NCBI RefSeq assembly: GCF_000003815.2 | Contig: NC_049985.1 | Coordinates: forward strand, 3,802,157-3,866,156 | Direction of reading: 5' to 3' | DNA: 64,000 bases | Source: Branchiostoma floridae | Lineage: Eukaryota > Chordata > Leptocardii > Amphioxiformes > Branchiostomatidae | Shown: piece after piece, positions 21,816-32,210 of the stretch | Numbering within the stretch: position 1 is the stretch's first letter | Layout of the letters: each line of letters starts with the position of its first letter | Position numbers and translations under genes: made by a program | Notes under the pieces: model-generated | The model's input: the letters and a program-made list of their open reading frames with translations, nothing else | What the model was told of the DNA's origin: nothing | The model's database searches: none

Positions 21816-24800
21816 ACGCACACACTATAACGCAACTGTAATGTTGTCCAACGAAGACGCTGTACCTTGTGGGGTGTCGCCGATTATTTTCCTGTCAACC
21901 CTACGATACCACCTTCCGGGAGGCCCGGGCACAGCCGGATCTGTCCAAGTTGGAAGGTTGTACAGATCAGTGGAAGTCGAGTAAGGGTGAGGGGTATAAT
22001 GGATCCCATCGCCTCCGTTGACCCCAACCTTGCAAAAGGAAGCGATGAATAATAACATTATTTCAGCACAAGCAGGTGTTTTATTAATAGCTTTTTTGAT
22101 TACTGTCCTCTTCCTCAAGGCAAAGTTCTGACTGATTCACCAAACACTGCAGCTAGAAGTCGCTGCTTGCGTCAATACACTTCTTTGTTGATATGTTAAC
22201 TGATACTTAACGTATGGGACAGCATCAGTAAGCAGCGACACTGCAGTGCAGTGCACAGTAAGAATGACTGTGAGGAAACGAAGCTAGACACTTCAAGTAT
22301 CAAAATAAGTGTCAACTACTTTCCTATGGAAAAAAGAACCTGGGAATTCAAGTCTTAGAATCCAAGTCAATAACCCTAACCACACTGTAGGCGTCACAGT
22401 AGAGTGCCACCTTATAAAGAAGGGACTTTGACATCATCCTTTACCTTAAAAACATTAGCCAAATTTGATAACTCTTTAGATCAGAATGAAGAGGTAGGGT
22501 CTAATCTTGCCCATTTTGGTCAAACTTTGTTCAGTTTAGTAATAGTTTTGTTTACGTAAGGACAAGTTTTAATTGCTGGGTCCTGTGCTTGAACAAAGAA
22601 AAAGACTAAGGTCAAAGACCAGTTTTTTTTATATAGTAAGCTTTTCTCAACTTGAGCTGGTTGACCCCTATTTTTCTTTAAACGGTTATAAAGAAGACCC
22701 CTGTTACTTTCTAAGAAGACATTGTAAGCTTTGAGACAGAAACCTCCAATCCCCACCCTAACGCTCGTGGTCAATCGATCAACATTTTCTCTATAGTGGT
22801 CAGCTGTCTATAATGGCCACATTTCTCCAGTCCCTTGACTGGCCGCCATAGACAGGTTTGACTGTATCTGTAATGCCAACGTTTTCCATAATTGGGCTTT
22901 TAATAATGTTTAACATTTTTACTTAATGGTAGGTGGAACATTTACAGATACTAACTATGCAAATTAGGGTTTGTATAGTTAATGTGATGATACCATGATC
23001 CCTTGGTAACTGATACTTTCAATTCTTATGTGCGACAAGTGTAACTTGGTTAGTTACAGGTAAAATTCATTATAAAATGGAATTCTACCAAAGGAACAGA
23101 CTTTCACATGTACAATGTATTCTATCGGTTGGGTAGAGAATACCATCATTTGAAATAGATTCTCTGCCATATTTGCTCAATCAGCCACATTTGAACAATC
23201 ACTGAGACAAGATAAAAACAAGAAATTTACCAAAACTAAATATTTCATGCAGGTATGAGGTCTCCGAAACTTGTTTTATACCTGTGCCGGGTTCGGCTCT
23301 GAACCAATGGCCGAATCTCTACCGTTGGTGCACCCTTCTAAGAAGTGAAAATATATTTTTTCGACATTCGCCATGACTAAAACGTTGATTATGAACGTCT
23401 TTTAACAAAAATACAGGGTGTTGAAAAAATTCGAGTGACAATGCCCTGATTATACCTTTAATTATACCAAAATAAAACGAGGAATAGTCATGCCTAGAAT
23501 CAAAGTTAACCACCCTAGTAAACGACAAGGTCAGACGTAGAGTGCCACAGTAGAGTGCCACCTTAGAAAAATACAATTGAAAATCATTCTTTTACTGGAA
23601 AAAATCGGCCCAATCTGGTAACTTTTGAGGTTGGAATGAACAGGTAAGGTCTACCTGTGCCGGGTTTGGCCCTGTGCCAGTTTCCGAATCTCCGCCGTTG
23701 GTGCTCCCTTGTAAGAAGTCGATCCGGTCGTAGTTAAACAGACAAAAGGACTTACAGCCATCTGTAATCAGCACCAGTTGAAACGTGTTCCGCTGGTAGA
23801 GAAGTAGAAAACGAATCAATGAGGTCACAGCAATGAGATCATGTGATAGTCTTGATTGTACATTTACACCTGATACTATTAAGGTAACTGTCACTGTATG
23901 GATAAATTAGGGGTATGTCCCAATCAATTTTAGTGTTGGTTTATGAAAACAAAACTCCAATCCCCACCACAATGCTCAAGTGGTCAATTTATCAACAATT
24001 CCTTTATAGTGGCTACCTATCTATAATGGCCACATTTCTCCCGTCCCTTGACTGGCCGCTATAGACAGTTTTGTTAAAACAAACCAACACTAAGATTGAT
24101 TGGGATATACCCCTAATTTTAGGCAGACTCTGTCTGCCTTGTTCACGGGATGGTACATCGGCCGGCATCCACTGTCCATCGCTGAACAGAGATGGGGGTA
24201 GACACGGGTTATCTGGCATTTCACTCGTTCTCATTGAAATGTCGAAAATGGCATTTTTTGGTCGAAAAATGAATCATTTTTATTTTCAGTGAAAACTACC
24301 TGGTTGTTTATGAAAATTACTCTTTTATCCATAGCCAAAAAATGGCAACTTATTATTTTCGGTCCCATCGGTAATGTATTACAGGGCAGGTAACACACGT
24401 TACCGGTAACGTTTGTTACAACAGTAGACTTAACCCAGTTTTCTTCGAAAGGACTCACCTTATTGACTACATCATTTGGGTATAAGTGGACGTCCCTAGG
24501 AACATTTGAAAAAGTGGGCAGGTTTTTTACACCAGGTCAAATAGAAAGCTTAGACAGCATCGAACAATGGTAACGTTTGTTACAGTCATTTCTGTACAAC
24601 ATTTTGTTAAGCAAGGTGGGATACAAATGACAGTCAACAACCCTTTCTTGTTTCTTTAGAAAGCCAGAAAAACTGTACAGCGTCACAAAACGGTCATTTC
24701 TAGTCTTATACGTGGATAATATAACCGTCGCAACCATCATACTCGTGGTGGTAACGTTTGTTACAGAATCTGGCGACAGGCATAAACCATCTCACACAGC

Positions 24801-27800
24801 CTCTAAGATCAGTGACAGTAGCGATCTGACGTGATCGGTCGGAGGGCCTGGTCAGCTGGTTTCACCTACCGAACAATCATTCTGGGAAAAGAATTGTTAC
24901 ATTTTTGGCTACCATTTGAATTTTTCGTTTCTTCACAGGCGACAGCCATTTTTTAGGGGTTGAAATCCCACCCGTGGCTATAATAACCTTCAAATCCATA
25001 AACCAATATGAATGTTGCGGTGCACTTTTGTAAAACATTACAGGGATTGTAGAAAAATGAAGGAACCAGTGATGTTGTCTATAATTTGCTCCATATCAAT
25101 GCGTTAAGTCAGGCGACAGCATTTCGACATTAAAATGAGAACGAGCCATTTACGACCCTCTGCTGAAGTCACGTGTCTACGACGTCACGTTCCGGGAGAT
25201 CCAGTAGACCGGTCCATTTCGTGAACAAGGCTGACGTAGTGTCCATAATGTCATTTACCAACACAGTATAACTTTCATGCTAAAGGTATGACTGTACTGT
25301 AGTTGTCGAAGTGACATTTCGAAAGCAAAATTGACACAAATGTGGCTGTCATAAATGTACTTAGCGCCTCTGGACTTAAAGACTGGTCTGCTATACCAAA
25401 TATATGCTTCACTGATGGTTGTAAAAGACGTCAGTCGGAATACTTTACAATATTTTACATCTGCTTGAAGATATATGAAGGGATTCTAACTACGCATGGG
25501 AAACCAAGAGGTATATACTACTGATTTATTATGGTCTCCGGTATGTTTTTACATGTATCCGTATATATACATGGCCTCCGTCGGCTGGTTTTAAGTTTGG
25601 GAACGCCAGTTTATTGCTGTGGTTAATCGGGTAACAGGAAACATACTTGTTTTTCTCTTGGGCAAAAGTCGCTCTTCCAAAATCGTTTCGAACTTACAAG
25701 ATTACGAGAAGCTCCACTCGACCCGAAGAATGCTACTTCGTGCCAGGTTGCGATGTAGGCCCAGATCGCCACGAAGCTGCCGTGTTCGGCGGGAAAGGCT
25801 GTCTGGATGTCCGTATTTGCTCTGGATAACACAGTGGCATCAGTTGTTTCCCGATGGTAAATGTAGCCAGAACGGCCGTCATAGCTTGTTTTGATGTCGG
25901 TGAAGTAACCGGCTATGAGTTTGTTATCTTCCACCGGAAACGGAATTGGTGTGAAGCCTGTTACCGACCCACCAAAGGAAATGTCTCCATTGGTATTCAC
26001 CTGGGTATAAAAAAAAGCAAGAAATTGAACTGCAACATTTCCAGTAAGCACAGGACGCCCCTTTCCCCAAGTAACTTGCCTTTTGTCAAGCACACAATAC
26101 TATACCATTAGGCTCGCCCCTCAGGCGTCGGCAAAAAAGCATAGTTTTTGCAACTTTATTCATTTATTTAATTACTGCGAGGATAAGCATGTTTTGTGAA
26201 ACTTTTGTTACATGATTGAATACCAATATGCGCAATATTGCTCATGACAAAAGGAGTCTGTTCTTGTCCTTTTGCTGCTGGGGGGGGGGGGGGGGGGTCA
26301 TTCGCCCTCTTCATAATTTTTCAAACGGAAACAACACTTCGAGGGATTGATGTATAAAAAGGTATAAACTTATTTATTTGTTAATTTGCCGACAAAATTC
26401 TAGGAAAGCCACCAAGTTTTGTTGTCCTAGCACAAGCCAGTTGGGAGTCATATGACGTTAAAGTTGCCACAGGCACTTTTAGCGCCCCACCTCCTCCTCC
26501 AATCGGTTTGGATGGGGTTAATGGGATCAGTAAACGCAACTCTAAATTGCTACATTGCTGCATAGAACTAGTTATAATGTTCTTATTTTATCTTATATTT
26601 TCAAAATTTGTGTGGCATGGGGGAAAGGTAAATGCAGCTGACTTTGGAAATACATTTGCTCTGTTTGCCTCATTGACCTCGTTTTCGATGTATCATGGCC
26701 GCCGCGAGAGAAAGGTGTACAGTACACACATCACCGGCGGTATGTTCGAACCCACGGCATAAGATCGGTAACGCAGCTGGATTCAAACCCGCAACCTCTC
26801 GGTCACGAGGCGAACACAATACCACTGTGCTACGCAGTCCCACTGTGCTATGCCACCCACACCGCCGAACAAACCAACGAATAAAAGCAGCAGCACACAC
26901 ACACAAGCAAACAAATATACTAGAATTTTATGAGACGCCCAGTCATATGCTTCTATTTTTGCAAGGCACGGTACACTTACCCAAAGAGAATTGTAGGTTT
27001 CTTCGAAGAATGGAAATGCAATACTGAGACTCTGTTCTCCCGAAGAGCTGTCATCCGCGGGAGAGTCCAGAATGTCTGCAGTACCGGGCCCGTACGGGTA
27101 GAAGGCGGCATTGCTCACTGGAGGGCTCCTGTTTACCTGGAAGGCAAAAGGTAGACTGATCCTATAGTTCCACCCTTCTTCGTCAAAACATAGAAATATT
27201 TACCGGACATTTGGTAAAGCTCCAATTGGCCAGATCGCTAACTATAGCTTTGGTTGAATTGCTAATGTGATGGACAGTCAGTATCGTTCAATTAATAGTT
27301 GTTAACTAAGGCCATGTTGATTTGATTATATGGATGACATCCTCTGGGAACTCCAAAACTGATGCCAGCGAGCGAATAAAAAAAAAGTTTGGCCAAAAAA
27401 AAAAGTTGCCTCCAGTGTGAAATCAAAGTGGCCAGGAAGGTTGAACATAGGACACACATAGTATGGTATACCAACAATTAGGTGTAGGGACCAGTACATT
27501 ATACGGGTGCAAGACATTTTTTTTCTTCTTGGACCAATCCGAAAATAACAGACCTGGAAAAAAATCAGAGGAGCAGGTTTCGCCAATTACAAAATGGACA
27601 CACTATGCTATGTCGGCAGGCATTTGGGGTCTAATTTTTACCGGGGGCCAAGAAGACAACAAGAGGAGGTCAAGTAGAGTTTATACTTTATAGTCAATTG
27701 TACCAAGTTTCTACAGTCAAAGGTACAGAGACAGTTAGCCTTGATTACATGGAGATGGGATTTTTAAATGCCAGTGGGAGTCCAATAATCCACTACACAG

Positions 27801-30267
27801 ATTCCTTTGTAGCAAAACTGACCAATTACCATTGTTTTGAGTATTGCCAGTTCTCAAGTTTCCACAGACAATCAGGTCAAGGTTCAGATCCGGACCTGAT
27901 TAGACTATGATTAGTTATCTGTTTTCTGATACTTTTTTTTCAATCTACGGAATATTTGTGCTCATTTTACAGCTGCTTTACACAAGTGGTCGAAAACGTT
28001 TTTTTTTTTTTTTTTTTGGAAACGGCCGAAAATTGGTGCGAGCGCGGATGTCATCAACATAATCAAATCAACATGGCCTAATTATAAAAACCCAAAAAGT
28101 CTTACGATAGATAATTATGGCAATAACATTTGTGTGTGTGTGTGTGTGTGTTTGTGTTAGTCTGTGTGCGCGCGCGCGTGTGTGTATGTGTGTGTGCGCG
28201 CGCGTGTGTGTTCGCGCGTGTTTGTGTATGATTGTATGTATTTAAGGGATATTTTTATCTATCTTTTACTCGGTTCACCAGCCAAGGCCTTTCTTCCCGC
28301 CAACCTTGGATAACCAACCACGCTGGGGACCGGAAATCTGTCTCTTTCTGCATGACACCTCCCCGGGGTGCTTATCTTAAAGGCGCCCAGAGCAGTTTTT
28401 GAGTCAAGACATTTTTACACACAGTAAGGTTAAATAACACTATCTCATTGCATATCGACATTTATTGAGCAAAGATTAGACATCGCTGGGTGGTGAAAAC
28501 TTATTGAAAATCTGAGCGCTGCACGTGCCATTATTTCAAATTTTCGGAACGCACGCGAACATGACAAATGAATCCCGAACGCTTCCGGAGATGTCGTCAC
28601 TTGTTCGAATAAAGTTTCGATTTGCGAACGGGCGAATCAGATTCAATTCGCTCGATGACCTCATGCGTTCGAAAATCTCCGAAAAGTACCGACGGGAAAC
28701 CGTTAGTGGCTCGATCCTGTGCTGATTTATTGTAGGATATAATAAATCAAAGGGGTCCGTTTGCGGCATGTTTGTGCGTCCTTTTAAACGCTGAAAGTAC
28801 GAAATAATGACACAAATGTGCTAGAATGGTGAAGTAAATGTCAATACCGTACCGATTGTCTCATCCAGAATATCCCCACTTTAATGCACTAAAAACTGCT
28901 CTGGGTGCCTTTAAGTCCCCTTCACACGAGAGCAAGAATGATCCGGAATGCCGTCAGAATGAAAACTCTTTAAATTCTTTTTTTATTCCTGGCGATTCCT
29001 GTCAATTCGTAGTAGGTTCCAGGAACTTTCACTATTTGTGCCAATTCGTTTGGCTGACCCAAACGTTTTGAACATGTTCAAAACTGTCGAGGTGTATTCG
29101 AAGTGGATAGATATCGAATAGTATTCGAAGTGGATTCTGAGTGTCTTTCAACTATTCTAGTATGACCGCATTCTCCGGCATTACAACATTATTCGAAACA
29201 TTATTTCATTCGATGGAGAACCGAAACGGCGAGCCACTTCGAATCCTGCCAGAATGTGACCAAAAGGATATCTGGAATGCAGTGATAATTTCTAAAATAC
29301 ACTACGAAAGAATCATCCTGATGGCATTTTGGCTCATTCCTTCTCGCGTGAAGGAGATATAAGGTCCATTTGGAGTTCACACTCGGAATGACCCCGAATG
29401 TGGCACGAATTTTGCAAATACTCCATTCCGGCTGGTTCTGCTTGATTCCTGCTAATTCGGTTTTAGTGGGAAGGCCCTATCATAAAGGAACTCAAAGTGG
29501 CATATTATCCTGTCAAATCAAAATGCCCCATTTAACACTGATTATGACACGTGTATTAGCAAGCAATGTCATATACCCGCGGTGTTGCGTGGCTTTGATT
29601 AAGATTTTAAGGGAGAGTGTTTGGCATATTTGACTCGGGTTCGAACCAGAAGTGGTGCACTTTTGTTTTCTTCGATAATTTGATTATCATGTATCTGCAT
29701 CCTGTCGTACATTTGTAGTGAAATGTTGCTTTATTTCGTTTTTCTTCCTGTCCGTGCTTGAAATATTAGGAAACGCTTGGACATGATAAAGGCCTTGTCT
29801 CCAAGCATTTTTATCGGGCTTTCTATTTTATGCTGTTTTTGGGGTGCGTGTCTTCTAGAGAAAACAGCACGGAATAGAAAGCCCGATTCAACGCCTAAAA
29901 ACACCAAGCCCAACCTCTGCTTGGAGAGTAGAATAGACCGGTCCGCGATATGACGAAGATCGTTTGGAATAAACGACAAAGAAAACTGCCACTGTGCAAT
30001 GTGAGCTTGAAACTAGGTACTACTTTACTCCGAACAAAATATGCTTGCCGGGTGCAACGGACCAACTGGTAGTATTTCCTACCTTGTGTTGTCTTGGTTT
30101 AAAGTCACAAACCATGCAGTTAGAAACAAAAGAAGCGGAGTCAGCTAACAAATGAGCTAAACGTTTTAAAAGAGAGGGAGAGAGAGAGAAACCCTACGTA
30201 CCTCAGCCGAAGTTTGTCGAACTGCCAGTGAAGCCAGGAGACATGTGGTGAGAATGAACTGTCGCAT
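18659..30267 (-). CDS. Secreted NIDO-domain + C-type-lectin-domain protein (8 exons, 418 aa)
   Basis: Exons, 5' to 3' on the minus strand: 30267-30202, 27136-26981, 26000-25698, 23792-23655, 22028-21866, 21306-21135, 20284-20144, 18776-18659. All junctions are GT/AG and all phases agree, giving 419 codons including the stop. Residues 1-22 are a signal peptide (MRQFILTTCLLASLAV). Residues 23-270 form a nidogen-type (NIDO) region: FYPYGPG, SLSIAFPFFEETYNSL, VNTNGDISFGG, NTFQLVLITDG, FNYDRIDF and GRWYRRVD. Residues 277-413 form a C-type lectin-like domain: GCPPSYEFYGDKC, ADGARLFNIRSQADNEWL, GFWIGLTDED, SYTNW, NCVYIS and SICVTD. The EPN/QPD and WND calcium and sugar sites are not conserved (ALASND; KWSIKGC), so sugar binding is doubtful. 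There is no membrane segment, EGF or Sushi module. It probably acts in extracellular matrix or humoral recognition; the function is inferred. Introns are packed with repeats. Confidence 0.88.
18860..19205. repeat. (GT)n-rich microsatellite
   Basis: About 340 bases of GT repeats with GC interruptions lie in the last intron of the NIDO-lectin gene. Long frames through it on both strands are low-complexity by-products. Confidence 0.95.
19286..19308. repeat. Poly-C run
   Basis: About sixteen consecutive C on the plus strand within the last intron of the NIDO-lectin gene. Confidence 0.9.
20359..20519. mobile_element. Short MITE with about 33-bp terminal inverted repeats
   Basis: The left end reads CCACCAGGTGCCATTGTACC, then GCCACCTCAAAAAA. 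The right end, on the opposite strand, reads CCACCGGGTGCCGTAATACT, then GCCATCTCAAAAAA. The length is 161 bases. It sits 75 bases upstream of lectin exon 7 (20144-20284), inside the intron. Confidence 0.75.
20784..20905. mobile_element. GC-rich hairpin element
   Basis: ACACGGTGTATTCTGCAT at the left pairs with ATACGGAATACACAGTGT at the right. The inner arms (CCAGCCCTCCCGCGGGTCGG against CCGACCCGCGGTCGGGCTGG) extend the stem to nearly the whole 122 bases. It is intronic; no protein is implied. Confidence 0.75.
21650..21832. repeat. (CA)n microsatellite
   Basis: About 180 bases of CA repeats, ending only 34 bases downstream, in transcript sense, of exon 5 (21866-22028) of the NIDO-lectin gene. 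Confidence 0.95.
22740..22870. repeat. Dispersed repeat, copy 1 of a 125-bp unit
   Basis: The words CTCCAATCCCCACC, GTGGTCAAT, TCTATAATGGCCACATTTCT, CAGTCCCTTGACTGGCCG and ATAGACAG recur in the same order at 23950-24070, the core of a foldback element. Both copies are in introns of the NIDO-lectin gene. Confidence 0.75.
23276..23345 (-). pseudogene. Duplicated 3' half of NIDO exon 4, decayed
   Basis: On the minus strand this reads like the end of exon 4 (23792-23655): GGTGCACCAACGGTAGAGAT, TTCGG, then GAACCCGGCACAGGTAT, which keeps a donor-like GTAT. It aligns with GAGCACCAACGGCGGAGAT and AACCCGGCACAGGTAGA in the real exon. The upstream half and acceptor are not seen, so it is probably not spliced. 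Flanking intron words (GAGGAATAGTCATGCC and TAGAGTGCCACCTTA) also recur nearby, pointing to a segmental duplication. Confidence 0.6.
23906..24120. mobile_element. Foldback element containing the 125-bp dispersed unit
   Basis: The left arm AATTAGGGGTATGTCCCAAT + CAATTTTAGTGTTGGTTT pairs with AAACCAACACTAAGATTG + ATTGGGATATACCCCTAATT on the right. Arms are about 38 bases and the loop is about 135 bases. Confidence 0.7.
24389..24765. promoter_or_regulatory. Cluster of GTAACGTTTGTTACA motifs
   Basis: The 15-mer GTAACGTTTGTTACA is identical at 24406-24420, 24570-24584 and 24751-24765. A related word, GTAACACACGTTAC, is at 24389-24402. It is nearly palindromic and lies in intron 3 of the NIDO-lectin gene. 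It could be a transcription-factor site cluster or remnants of one repeat; the flanks of the three copies look unrelated. Confidence 0.35.
26280..26297. repeat. Poly-G run
   Basis: Eighteen consecutive G on the plus strand within intron 2 of the NIDO-lectin gene. Confidence 0.9.
26715..26865 (-). mobile_element. tRNA-derived SINE head
   Basis: On the minus strand, TAGCACAGTGGTATTGTG (A-box region) and GCGGGTTTGAATCC (B-box) are spaced as in a tRNA, followed by ATCTTATGCCGTGG. A partial repeat of the start (TAGCACAGTGGGACTGCG) lies just upstream. It is inside intron 2 of the NIDO-lectin gene. Confidence 0.7.
28125..28240. repeat. (GT)n/(GC)n microsatellite
   Basis: Alternating GT with GCGC blocks; it has Z-DNA-prone composition. 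It lies in intron 1 of the NIDO-lectin gene. Confidence 0.9.
28381..28910. mobile_element. MITE with TTAA flanks
   Basis: The left end AGGCGCCCAGAGCAGTTTTT, preceded by TTAA (28377-28380), mirrors the right end AAAAACTGCTCTGGGTGCCT, followed by TTAA (28911-28914). About 20 base pairs of terminal repeat and a 530-base body without a transposase frame. The TTAA flanks suggest mobilisation by a piggyBac-type or similar transposase. Confidence 0.75.
28911..29365. mobile_element. Imperfect foldback element abutting the preceding MITE
   Basis: AAGTCCCCTTCACACGAGAG, GAATGATCCGGAATGCC and GTCAGAATGA on the left pair loosely with TCATCCTGATGGCATTTTGG, CTCATTCCTTCTCGCG and TGAAGGAGATATAAGGTCC on the right. 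Terminal identity is weak, so this is an old copy. Confidence 0.5.
29775..29935. mobile_element. Inverted-repeat element (TCTCCAAGCA type)
   Basis: TTGTCTCCAAGCATTTTTAT plus CGGGCTTTCTATTTTA on the left face ATAGAAAGCCCG and CTGCTTGGAGAGTAG on the right. The terminal words resemble those of the element at 30908-31072. Confidence 0.6.
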
Positions 30268-30314
30268 CTTGCCTATTTTCTCGTTCTTGGATAAAATGTC
30301 ACTCGAGTTTTTCA

Positions 30315-30324
30315 CTTATATAGT
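30315..30324 (-). promoter_or_regulatory. TATA box of the NIDO-lectin gene
   Basis: On the minus strand ACTATATAAG lies 48-57 bases upstream of the ATG at 30267. This allows a transcription start near 30290 and a leader of only about 20 bases. A TATA box suits a regulated, tissue-restricted secreted product. No expression data were available. Confidence 0.55.
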
Positions 30325-30595
30325 TGCAGCAGTCCTCTTTAACCTTAACCTATGTGTTGAATTAGAAGTTCAGGCACTGGAGCCACGTTGATATTGCAGG
30401 ACCTTGAAGATAATAGTTTCCGTCAACAATACATTTTTTCCCTTTGACCAAGTCCAACACTAGCGTATCTTAATGTAACGGTTATGTTTGAAGGTCTGTG
30501 GGTTCGTAACTTGGAATCCAGTCTAGTTGTGGCATGGCCAACCGTAGTTAGTGTAGGCTCTTTACGGGGCCAGTGAAGCTCTGAGCCGCTCATGT

Positions 30596-30712
30596 AATCA
30601 TTCACACCCGGTAGCATTTTCCCGGTAGGACTTTGCCCAGTGGGAGTTAATTAATAGGATAGCACATTTAACTCCCACCGTGCAAAACTCCTACCGGGTG
30701 TGAAAGATTACC
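30596..30712. mobile_element. Palindromic element
   Basis: TTCACACCCGGTAGCATTTT and GGTAGGACTTTGCCCAGTGG, then GGAGTTAA, pair with TTAACTCCCACCGTGCAAAA and CTCCTACCGGGTGTGAA. It lies 330 bases upstream of the NIDO-lectin start. Confidence 0.7.
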
Positions 30713-30796
30713 CAGGCGGCGGAAAGACCCTCCTGTCCCGACGGTAGCCTGGCCAATCCACGGTAGACTGGATTCCAGGTGAGTGGGTTCGAAAAT

Positions 30797-31262
30797 TCTG
30801 ATGTGCTCCGACGTTGCATATACTTTTGGTAAAAGGACTTAACACGAATTTCCTCAATTTAGTCAAGCTTCGGTATTTGGGACGTCCTTCGGAGAGGACG
30901 TTAAATATAGTCTCCAAGCAGACCCTACGGTGCCTTAGAAATAGTATCAAAGCTGGCAAGGCACCAGGTGCCCGTTTGACTCCCTTAGCCGGCTATCTCC
31001 CTTTGGCCGGCTATACTCCTTTGCCAGCTTTGATATTGTTTCCAAGGCACCGTAGGGTCTGCTTGGAGACTAGTTAAATAGAGGTCCCGTGTATATGAAG
31101 AGACACATCGAAAGCACGTCTGAAAATAACACAACACACTTATTGCAAAAAGTAGGGACCCTTCCCGGTGTCAGTGGATCAATCAAATTTATTCAAATAT
31201 GCAGCTTGTACTCTTCAATACAAATCTGGTGTGTTATGCCATAAGGTGGTTTACAGGAAATG
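30797..31262 (+). mobile_element. SINE interrupted by a MITE
   Basis: The left part ends AGCTTCGGTATTTGGGACG + TCCTTCGGAGAGGACGTTAA, and the right part resumes GTTAAATAGAGGTCCCGTG and runs to the SINE tail CAATACAAATCTGGTGTG and GGCATAA-like words. The interruption is the element at 30908-31072. The order of words matches the uninterrupted SINEs at 14890 and 16035. Confidence 0.8.
30908..31072. mobile_element. hAT-like MITE with perfect 8-bp target duplication
   Basis: The ends TAGTCTCCAAGCAGACCC and GGGTCTGCTTGGAGACTA are exact complements. The arms extend about 55 bases (through GGTGCCTT and CAAAGCTGGCAA). The 8-base direct repeat GTTAAATA flanks it at 30900-30907 and 31073-31080. An 8-bp duplication is typical of hAT superfamily insertion. 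No transposase frame. Confidence 0.9.
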
Positions 31263-31497
31263 CCATAAAAACAAGTTATTAACAAATCGGCAAGGGGTTA
31301 ATTTTTCAAATTACTGCTGAAGGAAAAAACAAACGATTTCCACGAGTAAATAATTGTATGATACAGAGGTTTGATTTTATTTATTGAAATTGCGAAAAAA
31401 ATATTATATAAAAGACAACAGAACACTCAGAACGTAAACAAATGGTCATGAGCATGATTTGTGGATATTTTTCGGTAAACACTTTTATTTTCCAGCA

Positions 31498-31580
31498 AAC
31501 ATCCCGGCCGGGCCCCGTTTTGGAAATGTGACCTAGGCCTTATAGGTCACATTTCCAGACCGGGGTCCGGCCGGGATGTT
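31498..31580. mobile_element. Near-perfect palindrome, small MITE
   Basis: AACATCCCGGCCGGGCCCCG and TTTTGGAAATGTGACCTA pair across an 8-base loop with TAGGTCACATTTCCAGAC and CGGGGTCCGGCCGGGATGTT. Stem of about 38 base pairs. A decayed relative seems to sit at 31695-31745. Confidence 0.8.
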
Positions 31581-31759
31581 CAAAGAAACGAAGAATCAAA
31601 TTATACACCTAGAAAAATACACAAATTACTCCCTTGAATCTTATTTTGACATTTTGTGTATTTTGATGTCTTTTGTATCATTTTTTTCGCTCCCGAAAGC
31701 TGTCCGTCAGGGCTCCTTTTTTTTAAAAGTGACCTAAGTCTTACCCGGCGGTCAAGGAT

Positions 31760-31890
31760 GCCTGTTATGGTAGCAGAACACAGTTTTCGGCCTATGGGGA
31801 TTTATATAGTTAAGGACCACAAGGTGACTGACATCGACGCTTATAAAATCATAGTAGGGTGCAGTTTTCAAGCACGACAAACTTAAATGT
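31760..31890 (+). repeat. Dispersed repeat, copy A (inverted copy at 33860-34075)
   Basis: CAGAACACAGTTTTCGGCCT, ATGGGGATTTATATAGTTAA, CTTATAAAATCATAGTAGGG and TGCAGTTTTCAAGC correspond, on the opposite strand, to the sequence at 33870-34000 (AGTATTTCGCCTATGGGGAA, TTACATGGTTAAGGG, AATTTATAGCAGGGTGCAG). Divergence is high. Confidence 0.55.
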
Positions 31891-32210
31891 TGAAGTCGAG
31901 GGTAAAACCTACCAAAATAATTGAAAACAGAAAAAGTTGTCGTTTTGAATTTCTTTAAAGCCCTCTTTTAAATTGTGTCAAGCGGGGTCATGCGGAACTG
32001 CAGCTGACTAACCGAGGCAGGCAGCTGTAAAGGTCACGCGCATCTATACACCAAATGGACAAACATCAAAACCTTACACATACCACATAAAAGTCGACTC
32101 CTTAAACTACCATATAGCAAAGCTCATCCCCCGCTGTCTTTCACGTTATGGTGTTTACAGACGCTTCCAGATTTCGGCCGTATTGTGGGCTGCGAGTGAC
32201 GGTCTAGTGG

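Noticed and set aside
22520-22774. 84-codon minus-strand frame in the NIDO-lectin intron
   Set aside because: It has no match to the flanking domain order and no acceptor/donor pair in phase, and overlaps a dispersed repeat.
31498-31580. Could be read as a rho-independent terminator or an rRNA stem
   Set aside because: In this chordate context it is one of many palindromic MITEs; there is no U-tract and no adjoining gene end.
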